Source: Plazaster borealis (lineage: Eukaryota > Echinodermata > Asteroidea > Forcipulatida > Labidiasteridae). Taken from it: a DNA stretch of 64,000 nucleotides. Within the stretch, counting starts at the first letter, position 1; every line of letters begins with the position of its first letter. The stretch lies in contig CM037474.1 of the NCBI GenBank assembly GCA_021014325.1, positions 2,174,501 through 2,238,500 of the forward strand, read 5' to 3'. Made by a program: the position numbers and the translations under genes. Shown in pieces: positions 44,801 to 54,380 of this stretch. The notes under the pieces were generated by a model. The model saw nothing but the letters and a program-made list of their open reading frames with translations. It was not told where the DNA came from and did no database searches.

Positions 44801-47800
44801 GTGACTGATTTGAATAATATCTTCAGAGTCCACGCATTCCGTGTGGTCGTCCGAGCCGTAGCCCTCCACCGCGCGGACAACGGACGGCATCGGATTGGCT
44901 TGCATTAGAGCAGTCACCCCCATGAACATCTTGTCGTCCAGTCTCGGATCTATAGACATTTTGAAATTAACAACAATATTACGGAATTTGAAGTTGCTCA
45001 GAACCTTAATTCCCAAAGGGAAACAACGGAGTAACAAACAACGGAGTAACAAAGTATTGTAAGATGTTATGCTTTACATGGTGTTGGTTGCAGGTCTTGA
45101 ATTTTGGGTAAAATGCCACAAGACCAGCTGAATTTCTTTGCTGGACCAGAATTGATTTTACAAGACCAGAATCTTAACGAGAAAGAACTTTCTACAAAGT
45201 TTAACATATAAACTGTTCTATTTGAACAAACACTAAGGGAAGATTTATCTTAGTCTTATAGGCGAGTGTACTTTGATACGCGACAGATTTGAAAGATATT
45301 TACCAGACTCAAAGTCAACATTTGAACATGATAATCTTTTGTCAATTTAAGATAATTACACAGAGAGGTAGTATTATTCAATTGAAATACACAAGACACA
45401 GTCAGACTTGTCCGGTCCTGAGTTTACTGGCCCAAAGCTAAAATCACTGGCCTCGGGGCCTGTGGTCCAGTGTAATAATCGAGCCCTGGGTTGTAGAACT
45501 GTGAAGGTTAACGGGATACAAATATTATAATAATATCTGTTGGTGCATTGGCTCTCTACGTTTTCTTACCCTGCTTTTTCACTGTTTACAAAACAATTTA
45601 AGGCTATTTTACGTTAATTGTGCAACACAAGATTTGAGCAAACGGCCTATAGACTCGTTGTTTCTGAGTTGATCAGTTGGGTTTTTGTAGCCGAAATGTA
45701 CCATGTCAATTGAGCCTGCCTGGGATTAAAACTTAAGGGGGTCGACTTTTTTTTTCAAAAACAAATTTTTTTCAAGTAATTGTTCACGTTCTACTCTACA
45801 AATGGATCTAGTATGAACTTGGTAATCAGTAAGCTTTCAGACTAAAATCGAGCAATGATATTTGTCATCCTTACTAATCATGTTTACCTCTAATATACCT
45901 GTATCAAATTTATAGCATAGGCTCATGCAATAATGTCACTAGTGAAATGCATCTGAACACAAACGCAGCCAAGTTTAACTTCCGTGTAGTCTGTGCTTAT
46001 CCAACGCACAATTGTCAATTTTGTCGTCAGCTATTGCCCTTTTTGATCTTTGATTAAAGGGTTTTTTTCCACATCGATAATCACCCACAATAACAGCGAA
46101 ATTTTCAAGGGACTTTTTTTTACTCGTTATTGCAAAGCTTCTAAAGGCATTGAATAATTGATGTAAACACAGAAGTTTGTATGAGCCCTGGTCCGGGTTG
46201 GAATAGAGTGATAAACTAGCTCTAAAATTACAGAGTTTTTGTTGATTTGATTGTTTGGGGGTTTTGTTTTAAGCGTTACAAAGTGGTCCACACAATAACA
46301 TAGGGACTTGAAACACTGTGTGGACTTACACACGTCCACACAGTGTTTTCTTCAGCATTGAAGATTAATGGGGGTTTTCTTATTAAGTGCACAGAATAGA
46401 CCAACAACTATGCAGTGTTGTTTTAATAATTACCAAACAAAGATCATAACTTCTTCTTTTCATCTGTTGTTATAAAATTATGTCTGACCACACTGTGTTT
46501 GGTAAACTGTGGAGCTTATTTACAGATGTCAATGTCAGATGTCATGTTGTCAGAGCTTTAGTCCTCTCTCGTATGGCAATCTCCTTTTATTTGGTGCCAC
46601 GTCATATGAATTGGACAGAGTTCAAAGATTACAAAATAGTGCAGCTCGTTTAATATGTTCCACACCCTTGAGAGAACATATTACCCCATCACTTAGGGAA
46701 CTTCATTGGCTACCAATTAGAGAACGAATCCATTTTAAAATTGCTCTTCTAGTTTTTAAATGCTTGAACAAAGCTACACCTCGTTATATTACCACTTTAC
46801 TGTCACATTACACTCCTCCACGATTCCTTCGGTCCACACTTGACATCACTCGCTTGAATGTTCCCCGAGCAAACAAAGTTCTGGGCCAAAAGGCTTTCAG
46901 TGTGGCTGGGCCAATGATTTGGAACAATCTCCCTACTGTCATTAGGGAATCTAATACTCTATCTGCTTTTCGTAAAGTCCTAAAGACTCACCTTTTTCCA
47001 TGTTAATTTCTTTATAGTGCGCTATGATCTTGATGGAATAGCGCCTTATAAATTTTAATTGTTATGTTATGTTATGTTAATATGGTACGGTAGACTCGTC
47101 GCAAGTCTACCGGTTACTGTACATTTACTTGTTAGTTTACGATAGATACAATATCATTCTGCTGAAAACTGATTTTTACAGCAGACACATTATACGATTC
47201 TGCTGAAAACTGACCAAGTTGGAAAAGATCTTTCTAAAGTAAAACACTCTATATATTTTTCTATGTTTTGAATGGGGGAAATTTGAAGCAATGGTATTGC
47301 AAGGAATATATATATACAGTTTTAAAGATGTGTAATCAGTTTGTACGAAAGTCATTTCACAAAAGACATCAAGGTGAACCCATGTCCATTTTAAAAGTAA
47401 TATAAATGGTCATCTTTACACTTTTTTATTTCCATTTTTTTAATCCTCTTTCCCCTTTTAGCCTCACCTGAAGTGGCTTGTTTTAAGGCATTGTGAAGTT
47501 GTGATTAGCAACTTCCCATTAAAAAATGTGAACAATTAAATTCGTCTGTTGCCCCCTCTTTATATGTTTGTCCAATTTCGGTGGTTTTTGGTGGCCCTTT
47601 TTTGTGCGTTTTTACTTTGCCTTGTAATGTTTTCTGTGAATTTTGTATCGTAAATTGTATCTCTTATATGCATTTGTTGCTGTATATTGGGAGGGGGGGC
47701 ATAGTGTTGGCCAGAGGGGTGTCTGGGTGTCTTTTGGACACCCTGTTTTAAATTTTGACACCCTGTTTTATCTGTCATTTACATGTAAATGTAAGTGAAC

Positions 47801-50800
47801 AATTTGGACACCCAGTTTGTAATAATAATAATTAGTTCTTATATATAGCGCATTTTACAATAACGATCAATGCGCTTTACAGAAAATTTGGACACTCTTT
47901 TACCAAATCCTGGATAAAACCTTGGGGGTATTTATGTTTTTATCTTTTTTACACAATCTGTATATTTATGTATTGTATTGTTATTATTATTAATAATATA
48001 CAAATTGCATAAATGAACAGATTAAATAAATGGTTTGGGGGAAATAGTTTAAATCCGAGAATATATTCGAAAGTGTAGATTCGTGTTCAATACACTCCCC
48101 TTTCTCTCGTATACTTCCCATGCATGAATCGCCCATTCCCCTTGTTTCAAAATACCTCCAATAACTAAAGATCATCATTTCAGATATAATGTCAACACTG
48201 ACTCTCACCTTGCAATCCCATTTAACATTTGACACATTTCTCAGGAAAATCCCAGGAATCTTGGTTGACCAATATTAACACCTAAACTGCTTACCCCGGC
48301 AAACTCACGGGTACTTGTTATTTCCCCGGGAAATATAAACCCATGCTTAAAGTTGGTTTAGGAAAAATTACCCCCGGTGTGAACCTATACTGACTGTTTA
48401 TTTTCCACAACAAAGTAACATCAAAGGAAAATAATATTGTAATAATGTTTATAGTATTCTTATATGCCTATATTTCGGGGGTTTTATGACCAGGGGCTTG
48501 TGGAAGACACATCTTTTTGATGACAGTTTCAAAACTTTTGTATACTTCCCTGGACTACTCCTAGTTAAGATGTTTTTAGTGTCCGAAGATTTAAAATAAA
48601 TAAATTAAATAAAGGATCTTTCACACGAGCACCAGTAAACAAAGGTCCTCGGTAAGGGGTGCCGTATGTCTGTCACTTCGTTCAATTGCAATTATTTAAC
48701 AAGCTTTCACATGACTTCTTAAAGCACAAATTAACCAACGTCCCTTGTTTTTCATGGGGGGGGGGTCGTGACTGTTTATTCACTGAACACTTTCTTCTAC
48801 TAGTAACACGTTCTGTGCATGAGGTTCATTATATCATAGCAAGGGTCCTTGGTTATGACACAGCAAGTGTGAAACGAACACGGGATAAAAGCTCCCAATA
48901 AATTTCCTTGTTTTGTTTCCCCTGGGAATTGGCTCTGTAATGTGAAAACGGCACCCGACTATACGGAACAAAAATTACTCCTTTTATTTGTTTGTTTTAT
49001 AACATGTCAAGGAAACTACACTTTTTAAATGACTTTGTGTATTTTTTCAGTTGAAATAACAATAGGCCTATCAAGTTAAGACATTGCTGGTTTTTCTGTG
49101 GTTTTATTGTGCAACATTTCCTTGTGTTATTAAAAAGGGAATACTTGAAACACTAGTTTCCTGAAAGGTAAACAGCAAGGAACTTTGATTGAAAATGGGC
49201 GCTTATATTTTCTCCGTATCAGGGGTGAGAGTGATTGGTTGACAACATGATCTTAGTTCAAGGGGATGTTTTGAAATAGCATTTACACCTATTGATAGTT
49301 GTTTTGTTATAGGATATTTACAATTTATATTAATCAATAAACACAACATACTACAACAAACCTGTTAAAATGTCACCAATTTATGGGTGATCCCGATTTA
49401 GTGAAAAAAGTGAAAAGTGTGCTGCACAATCACGCTCCCAGAAATCAAAAATAAGCAACACTGGTTTTGTAAGGTCTTCCAACGACATATATATATATAT
49501 AATGATTTTGGGTTGAACAAAGAAAAATTGACTAGAGTGGGATTTGAACCAACGACCTCCGGTTTAACGTGCCGGCGCTCTACCAACTGAGCTATCTAGC
49601 CCTATGTTGGCGGTCTCCCTATTTTGTCAATAGCTTTGTTCGGGGGGTGCCAGTCAGAAAGCCATTCAACCGCAAACTGCCGTGTAGCCAGGGATCACAC
49701 CCATACGATACAACCTGGGAAGCGGCAGCCGGGGATCACCTTAAGGGGATGCGACTTTTTTTTATATATCATATATCAAGTAATGGACCACAAGGGAAAC
49801 TGACTGGGTAAATATTAAATGATTTTGGGTTGAACAAAGAAAAATTGACTAGACTATATATATAATTTGTAGGGGAGATGGCCTTAGCTTTCGATCCAAA
49901 CCGGACCTTCGTCAGAGCAGAAACAAACACAGACACAAACGTATCAATTTATAGCAAAAAGAGGAGCAAAGGATTAAGGGAAGGTATCCAGAAAAAAAGC
50001 GGGAAAACTATAGCCAATCAAAGCTATTAATTTACAGACAATATGGTGGCCAACGACCAATCAGAGAAAGGTAGTGAGCACAAAGGATTGTCAGTGTGAA
50101 AAGGTGGATTACTGGACCATAAAGATGGTAGCTACATTCTAGGTATTCTAGGTATATATGTTTGTGTGTTTATGGAAGATTGGTACTGGTATTAATGGCG
50201 TATCCATGATGGGGGCTTCTGAAGGTATTTTTCCATTTTCCGGATCATAGGCCAACTGACCCAGAAATGGGTCATGCCCCACGGGAACCCGGAACCCGGA
50301 ACCCAGAACCCGGAACCCAGAACCCAGAACCCGGAACCGGGTCAATATTCTGACCCGGGAGGTTTTTTTAGATCGTGTCGATCCTATCATGTTGTTCAAA
50401 GTTTGCAAGGAGATTTATTTGAAGATAAAAGGGGATTTCTTTGAGGTTGGTTAAAAGTGGGAATGAGTTCTTTGAGATATTTTGAGACAGAAATAATTTT
50501 TAAACGTAAAAGCTAAGATTTTGAAAGTAATTCTGAATGGAACACCATCTCTTTAATAATGACTCACGAATGATATCATATAAGCCTCATGTGACCTGTA
50601 CATAGATAATTCATATCACTAAATCCCATCATAAAAAAACACTTTTTATCATATATTTCCACGGTGCATAATGGCATGTAACTTCCTTGTGTACGAGGAA
50701 GAATTGCAAAAATACTATTTTTCACTTTATGGTATGTCCTGGTAAACAAAAGTGTTTTTGAAAAACAAAATTGTACTCGTAAATACTTTCGTTGTTTTGA

Positions 50801-51858
50801 TTACATTGAATTCATTTTGTTGACGTCTACTAAACCAATTTATAAGTGATGTTTGACGCTTTGCATGTTGTGGAAAATAAGAAGTAACTATATACATATA
50901 GGCCTAGTAAACTCCTAAAAGAGCCTTTGTGGTCTCGACGCTTCGAACATACCAGTACTCTGCTCGTAGTTTGCCTAAAAAATAAATCAAAGTCAAATCA
51001 AAGTTCACGCACGCGTCCGTTCGTCAAAACTTCCGCTAGCGGAAGATGTTGTCGTAGGTCCGGACCTCCAACAAAATGTAGCAATATTTGAGAATATTTC
51101 ACATGGGACCTTGGACAGTATAAAAACCGTTGTCCTTTCACACGAGTGTAAAATTTCGCAACCATGCTAAAAATTTAGCAAGGGACCCTTGTTAAATTGC
51201 TCTCGTGTGAAAAAGGGCTTTTAGCCCTGAAGGATTTGGAAGAGAGACACTTTCTATGATGTTCTGTAACTTTTAACCCCATGGTCCCATGAAGTGCCAC
51301 ATACGCTGGACATCCTACGAATGTGTACAGAGCTATGAGACTTCAGTCTTAACAAATAAATTCCATTTTACCTAACGGCAGGCGTTCGTACTCCTGTTCA
51401 GCTTGTACCGGTAGCCAGATCTCGCTGCCATCCGATGCGTCCACGGCGTGAATTCGTGGTATTTCCCCGATGAAGTGCAGCATCAACATCTCACCCTTCT
51501 CCAGTTTCACTGGGTTCCCTTCCACCTCAAATGCCTCCTTCACCTGCACCAGCAGAGGCAACTCCGTCAGGGCATCACTGCAGAGCTTCGCGAGGTCGGT
51601 CTCTCGTTCCTCCTCCTCGAGCTTCAGAGTCAACTTCACGGGGAAATCCTCCGGGGGCTTGGGCTCGTAGGCTGGGAGCTGGGCGGGTGCTTTTGGTTGA
51701 GTGGGCCTTTTAAAGAAGGGAATAATTGTCTTCTTCGGCCCCCACCGCGGTGCCGGGAGAAGCGTGCCCCTCGGTTCGCTCATGCTTATGCTCCGCTGGG
51801 TTTTATGCCCTCTGGACGGCACTGGTGGTGTATAGTTGAAATTGTTCATTGCGAGCAC
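32886..51858 (-). CDS. CABIT / proline-rich / coiled-coil / SAM adaptor, GAREM- or THEMIS-like
   Basis: Complete gene of nine exons: 51858-51372, 44949-44765, 44315-44184, 43692-43516, 41098-40942, 39274-38890, 36546-36426, 35083-35033, 33305-32886. All splice sites are GT..AG and phases agree, giving 704 aa (a second ATG 9 bases inside could also start it). Residues ~90-380 match a CABIT module as in GAREM and THEMIS ([38 protein letters not shown]). Residues 423-449 are proline-rich ([18 protein letters not shown]), a likely SH3-binding segment. YEVP (499-502), DYEIVP and DIYDTI are candidate phosphotyrosine sites. Residues ~535-598 look coiled-coil. Residues 645-703 are a SAM domain ([40 protein letters not shown]). 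GAREM proteins couple receptor tyrosine kinases to GRB2/ERK; a similar adaptor role is inferred. The coiled coil before SAM is not a feature I know from GAREM. Confidence 0.88.
33398..33549. repeat. Inverted-repeat element, family 4
   Basis: Ends CCCTTTTCCAAACCGCGGCTT and AGCCGTAGTTTCGAAAAGGG are inverted, and TCAGTTATTTTGAAACTGTG parallels TCAGTTATTTAGAGCACGTG in the 52357 copy. About 150 bases, in the last intron of the CABIT-SAM gene. Reading through it from the last exon gives a spurious N-terminal extension. Confidence 0.65.
33565..33612. repeat. 48-bp palindrome
   Basis: CAACGCTCCAGTGGTAAT.. pairs with ..ATTTACCACTGGAGCGTTG around the centre CACGA/TCGTG, with a one-base length difference. 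It sits 16 bases beyond the family 4 element. Confidence 0.7.
33960..34990. repeat. C-rich minisatellite
   Basis: Roughly eighteen units of about 45-65 bases, each with 'TTGATCCATGGGCCT', 'CCACCCCTTCTCGCC' and a run of CCCCAACCCC. It is about 60% cytosine on this strand, and G-rich (GGGGTTGGGG) on the transcribed RNA strand of the CABIT-SAM gene, whose last intron contains it. Long open frames on both strands follow from the unit composition and are not genes. Confidence 0.9.
35242..35483. repeat. Inverted-repeat element, family 1 (best-preserved ends)
   Basis: GGCCCAATTTCATAGAGCTG at the left and CAGCTCTATGAAATTGGGCC at the right are exact inverses; the next bases, CTAAGCACAACAATTTGC and GCAAATTGTTGTGCTTAG, also pair. 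An inner pair, TTCTTCCTTGATACCAACCAAATT / AATTTGGTTGG..ATCAAGGAAGAA, extends the fold. In the intron between exons 8 and 9... of the CABIT-SAM gene it adjoins exon 8. Confidence 0.8.
35965..36420. repeat. Dispersed repeat shared with 14583-15125
   Basis: Second copy of the interspersed family noted at 14583. It ends only about 5 bases from the donor of exon 7 of the CABIT-SAM gene (exon begins at 36426). Confidence 0.55.
36608..37163. mobile_element. Terminal-inverted-repeat element, about 556 bp
   Basis: Left end GGGTGCAATAAAACGGTCTTA and right end TTTAAGACCACTTGGTGCAACCC are inverted copies, as are AGACCAGTCAGTATAGCCAGC and GCTGGCTATAGCATATAGACC further in. The unit GTCTTAG(A/C) and its inverse recur many times, giving a multi-layer sub-terminal repeat structure. 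It lies in the intron between exons 6 and 7 of the CABIT-SAM gene. The 61-codon frame at 36820 shows no transposase feature. Confidence 0.7.
37270..38655. repeat. 69-bp minisatellite, about 20 copies
   Basis: Consensus unit: CTCTTTGAATCAAGATAAGG, TATATGGGTGTTACTGTTGG, CAATCTGATGATGTTG(A/G)TTT, GCTTATACT. 69 is a multiple of three, so one - strand frame stays open for up to 189 codons with a 23-residue period ([23 protein letters not shown]). Units vary by point changes and by small deletions near 38110, 38335 and 38390-38450 that break the frame, and no start or splice sites frame it, so I treat it as non-coding intronic DNA of the CABIT-SAM gene. Confidence 0.9.
39374..39549. repeat. Decayed family 1 element
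   Basis: 'GGGTCCAGCTGCATAATAATG' and 'GCTTAAAGCAGTTTTATGAAA' are degenerate ends; the interior 'TTTTCTGCTTAGCAAAAATAAGCAGGATACCAG' and 'GTTGGTAACC' match the family. It is 100 bases upstream (in transcript sense) of exon 6 of the CABIT-SAM gene. Confidence 0.55.
39660..40295 (-). mobile_element. LINE relic split by a family 1 element
   Basis: On the - strand from 40295: [57 protein letters not shown], then degenerate [16 protein letters not shown], and after an interruption [24 protein letters not shown]. This is the ordered C-terminal third of a CR1-type reverse transcriptase with stops and frame changes. The interruption (39772-39943) is a family 1 element. It lies in the intron between exons 5 and 6 of the CABIT-SAM gene. 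Confidence 0.75.
39772..39943. mobile_element. Family 1 element nested in a LINE relic
   Basis: GGCCCAATTTCATAGAACTGC and AGCAGCTCTATGAAACTGGGC are inverted ends; 'GGTTACCAGCTAAAATACCAT' lies inside. Removing it brings together the two parts of the surrounding reverse-transcriptase relic, so it is younger than the LINE. Confidence 0.75.
40540..40910. repeat. Nested inverted repeats with CCATCTTG ends
   Basis: Three layers. First, CCGCCATTTTGGGAGTC / GATTCCCAAAATGGCGGC at 40566-40620. Second, AATAGACTCCTTG at 40637 against CAAGGAGTCTA at 40895. Third, AATAGACCTTTATC..GCGGCCATCTTG near 40690 against CAAGATGGTGGC..GATAATGGTCTAT near 40870. Probably one or two MITE-like insertions just beside exon 5 of the CABIT-SAM gene (its donor is at 40941). 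Confidence 0.6.
43055..43345. repeat. Three-copy tandem repeat
   Basis: 'GGAACTGTACCAAACTGACTTGG', 'ACAGTAAATGGCGTCATAAAC' and 'AGTCACTT..CGATCTCCCTCCCCTA' occur three times with spacing of about 93 and 120 bases. It lies in the intron after exon 4 of the CABIT-SAM gene, beginning about 170 bases past the donor. Confidence 0.7.
43757..44002. repeat. Family 2 element fragment
   Basis: Right end CCAAACGTATTCAAACCCTTTA and interior 'ACTGCAGTAAGGCTTCTCAG', 'GCAGTACTTCGAAGTGAAAAG', 'CTTCTCACCAAGTAAGTTTTT' match the reverse of the 29857 copy. It fills much of the 491-base intron between exons 3 and 4. Confidence 0.55.
44434..44476. repeat. (TTTGG)n microsatellite
   Basis: About eight units of GGTTT/TTTGG followed by further GTTTGTTTG-rich DNA to about 44535, in the intron between exons 2 and 3 of the CABIT-SAM gene. 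Confidence 0.85.
45085..45490. repeat. Dispersed repeat, same family as 13985 and 16440
   Basis: 'CACAAGACCAGCTGAATTTC', 'GACTTGTCCGGTCCTGAG', 'CTAAAATCACTGGCCTCGG' and 'TGTGGTCCAGTG..CGAGCCCTGGG' match the intronic copies in the carrier gene. This is the longest copy in the window. Confidence 0.55.
46490..47085 (+). mobile_element. 5'-truncated CR1/L2-type LINE, long open reverse-transcriptase end
   Basis: From about 46595 a continuous frame reads [80 protein letters not shown] and [20 protein letters not shown], to a stop at 47006. This is the conserved end of a Jockey-superfamily reverse transcriptase. Just upstream, RALVLSR in another frame belongs to the same protein, so one small deletion shifts the frame near 46570. 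The tail is 'GCGCTATGATCTTGATGG..AGCGCCTTATAAATTTTAATTG' plus TTATG repeats. It is inserted antisense in the first intron (44950-51371) of the CABIT-SAM gene and is younger-looking than the other LINE relics. Confidence 0.85.
47820..47885 (-). repeat. LINE 3'-tail fragment
   Basis: The - strand reads CTGTAAAGCGCATTGATCG.., GCGCTATATATAAGAACTAATTATTATTATT, the 'GCGCTATATAA(N)(TTATT)n' ending of L2-like LINEs. It is inserted within the 'GGACACCC' repeat that spans 47695-47920. Confidence 0.6.
49530..49602 (-). repeat. tRNA-derived SINE head (anticodon-like GTT)
   Basis: On the - strand 73 bases fold roughly as a tRNA: D-arm TAGCTCAGTTGGTAGAGCG (A-box), anticodon stem CCGG/CCGG around ACGTTAA, and T-arm GGTTCAAATCC (B-box). 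The acceptor stem does not pair and the T-stem has a mismatch, so it is not a working tRNA. SINE-type sequence continues to about 49745 (GTGATCCCCGGCTGC..., also seen near 18285-18345). In the first intron of the CABIT-SAM gene. Confidence 0.65.
50215..50370. repeat. TGACCC-type element with (GGAACCC)n
   Basis: Inner GACCCAGAAATGGGTC, then GGAACCCGGAACCCAGAACC in about seven heptamer units, then GGGTCAATATTCTGACCCGGGAGG. Same family as 29385 and 54225; the heptamer array is specific to this copy. Confidence 0.65.
51130..51232. repeat. Inverted repeat 'CCTTTCACACGAG..CTCGTGTGAAAAAGG'
   Basis: CCTTTCACACGAGTG at the left and CTCTCGTGTGAAAAAGG at the right are inverted. The inner 'AGCAAGGGACCCTTG' is self-complementary. 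Located about 140 bases downstream (in transcript sense) of exon 1 of the CABIT-SAM gene. Related wording, TCTTTCACACGAGCACC, occurs at about 48618. Confidence 0.6.
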
Positions 51859-52193
51859 TCACTGAGGATGTGACGTACAGGAGACGAGCAAAATAAACAC
51901 ATGAATTATCTTCCTGATCGGATCTGTCCACAAAATATTGGGTCGTCTTCCTGTTTAATGTATACTGAAGCAGCAGAGAACCACTATAGTCCATATGTTT
52001 TCAGACTACTCTCTTCTAATGTTCGTGTTGTACTTTGTACAGCCACAGACCTTGATCTGAGCTGTCCTGTTCGTTCAAGCGCGACACTCCCATTGATCTG
52101 CAAGGGAAATCCCCTATCGTCTATTTTTGGGTCTAACCACGTCATGATCACGCAGTTTAAATGAGTTTCGCCCTTTGCACTGTCAGCCATTTG

Positions 52194-52326
52194 CGTGTAG
52201 AGCCTCGAATTGGGAACAGCAGTGATTAAAAAGCATTATATAACTCTGTATTGTCACGGTCATCCAGACAGCAGATACATAACAGTACAAATTATAAATG
52301 AAGCATGAAGTCGAGGCTCTACACGC
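52194..52326. mobile_element. 133-bp element with perfect 16-bp terminal inverted repeats
   Basis: GCGTGTAGAGCCTCGA at 52194-52209 is the exact inverse of TCGAGGCTCTACACGC at 52311-52326. The A/T-rich interior has no coding frame. A classic MITE layout, about 340 bases upstream of the CABIT-SAM start codon. Confidence 0.75.
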
Positions 52327-52356
52327 ACATGGTGGATCCGTGCAAGTAGAGAATAC

Positions 52357-52486
52357 GGGCCCTTTCGAAACCACGGCTGGGGCTTGAGCTCGGGCTCCGT
52401 CAGTTATTTAGAGCACGTGCGATTTCCTGACGGGGCTTCAAACAGTTGAAAGGAGTCCAAGCCCGAAGCGTGGTTTCGAAAAGGCC
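52357..52486. repeat. Inverted-repeat element, family 4
   Basis: Ends GGGCCCTTTCGAAACCACGG and GTGGTTTCGAAAAGGCC are inverted; the inner GGGCTTGAGCTCGGGC is matched by GCCCGTCAGG/CAAGCCCGAAGC. Third and best-preserved copy of the family (see 20399, 33398), 30 bases from the preceding MITE. Confidence 0.7.
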
Positions 52487-52764
52487 TCAAACTCGTTGGT
52501 TTTGCTGTAGGAAAATCCCATGTAATGAATTTCTTTGAGTAAAAACACCACATTCAAACCAACCTTTGGAAAATGCTTCAATTTAGGTGAACAAAAAGAG
52601 AAATACATAAAAAGAACGCATATAAACTGAAAGCCGGTTTATACTTTGCTGTAATAATTTATTACATCAGGAGAAATATTAGAAATACGAAGCAGGGAGG
52701 CAATATAAACCTCAAAGCCCTCACAAATTATAGAACTCAATAAAAAAATTCTCAAACGGGCTCA

Positions 52765-52850
52765 GTTGGAATCTACCATCTCGGGCAAAATGCTTGGGCT
52801 ACCTGACAATAAACATTACCCTCCCCCGTCCCCGACCAATGTTGTTATCA
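52765..52850. repeat. Fragment related to the 18788 element
   Basis: ATCTACCATCTCGGGCAAAA, TGCTTGGGC, ACAATAAACATT and CCCTCCCCCGTCCCC follow in the same order as in the nested element at 18788-18985, with a deletion inside. Confidence 0.5.
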
Positions 52851-52989
52851 TTTAAGATTCAGTTTAGAATTCTTTTACAATTTTAAGATTGGATTAAAAC
52901 CCTAACCAAAATCAAACGAATGATTTTGTTGAAATTTGGATGGTTTAGTACTGTGAAAAGTACCCACTAAATCACAGTCCAGAAGCACA

Positions 52990-53142
52990 GGACCTGTTGG
53001 AGTATGATGGGTTGTGTACTGTTCAAGTACATAAACTGTTGGAGTATGATGGGTTGTGTACTGTTCCAAAAAGTAAACTGTTGGAGTATGATGGGTTGTG
53101 TACTGTTTCAATAAGTAAACTGTTGGAGTATGATGGGTTGTG
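52990..53142. repeat. 42-bp tandem repeat, about 3.5 copies
   Basis: 'TGTTGGAGTATGATGGGTTG' and 'TGTACTGTTCCAAAAAGTAAAC' repeat four times with few changes; the last copy is partial. Confidence 0.85.
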
Positions 53143-54224
53143 GAAGCTTTCTGGTAGAAATGCTTAGGGGGTTAGTTAATAAGTTTTGAGTCACAGTGGT
53201 TAGGTTCGCTTTTATTAATCCCTGGTCATTTTAGAATGAGTTTGTCATGTCATCTGACTCCAATAGTTGTTCTTGCCTTTCTGTTACTGTTCCATAACAT
53301 CACTAGTAATGGAATAATAACAAAATATGACTTTCTTGTATTGTTGCATGTTAGTTGAAATCTTGGCCGAATAAATACTAACAATATGCCAATCAATACT
53401 ATTTAGTTATTCTATTTTGTATTTTTTGTTGTCTATTTGACTGTCTTTATTCAATTGATCAATTATGGCACTGTTTACAATTCTTTAAGTTATAACTGTT
53501 TACAATTCATGGTAAACTGTGAGTTAAAAACTTTGCTAAATTGTAAACTAAATTGAAACATGTTAAGAACAATAAACAAAAGAATCTCTGCAAAAGAATT
53601 TATTCCAAGAAAAAACAAAGTTTAAAAATTGTTGACCTTAGTAAATATTGTCTTCCTCAAAACGGAATAGACCCTTACATCCACATACATAGAATCCGTG
53701 CATCTTGGGGTAAAACTCTCAGCCAATGATATGGCTTCATTTTACCTCAGTGAGGGCGTTGATTGAGCTTGTGACGTCATATGCAAGGGTGTTTCAACTC
53801 ACTACCTTTTATTTATTATCTTATTTTCAACTTAGCGTGAAACTGTCAACCTATAGTTTATTTTGTATAATAAGTGTCTTAAAGAAAATGACATTAACAT
53901 TCTGAAATAATATACATTTATCCGAGTATTATGTAATCATATATTTATCAATTGTCATTTAAATACATATATATAGACAAACTAAATGGTATACAAAGTT
54001 AATTCTTGCAAAAAAACAAAAAAAACATTGTTATTGTTGACTAAAAGTGGCCGTAAAATTTAAACCCAATATTATTTTGTTTTACATCCATAACAAGCGC
54101 CGTGAGTATCATAACTTTGTAGAAATTAACAACCCATGAAGGCCTATCTACCTTTACTGATCACTTTACCTTTCTTGAGCCCATGAAGGTCACTCTAAAA
54201 TCCCCAGTGTCAGAATAGACACGG

Positions 54225-54380
54225 ATCCAGGTCTCGTGAGGCCTGACCCCTTTCTGGGTCAGTATGACCCAACAATCTGTGCCAAAATGACCCCAAAATG
54301 GATCAAAATGATGCAGAATCGGAGTTAAAAAACCAATTTTTAAAAACCACTTTCTGGGTCAGTTCTGACCCGGGAGCTCT
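54225..54380. repeat. TGACCC-type element
   Basis: 'CCTGACCCCTTTCTGGGTCAG' at the left and 'TTCTGGGTCAGTTCTGACCC' plus GGGAG at the right, with TGACCC half-sites between. Third member of the 29385 family. Confidence 0.55.

Noticed and set aside
49530..49602. A functional tRNA-Asn (GTT)
   Set aside because: The acceptor stem does not pair, the T-stem has a mismatch, and SINE-type sequence follows; better read as a tRNA-derived SINE.
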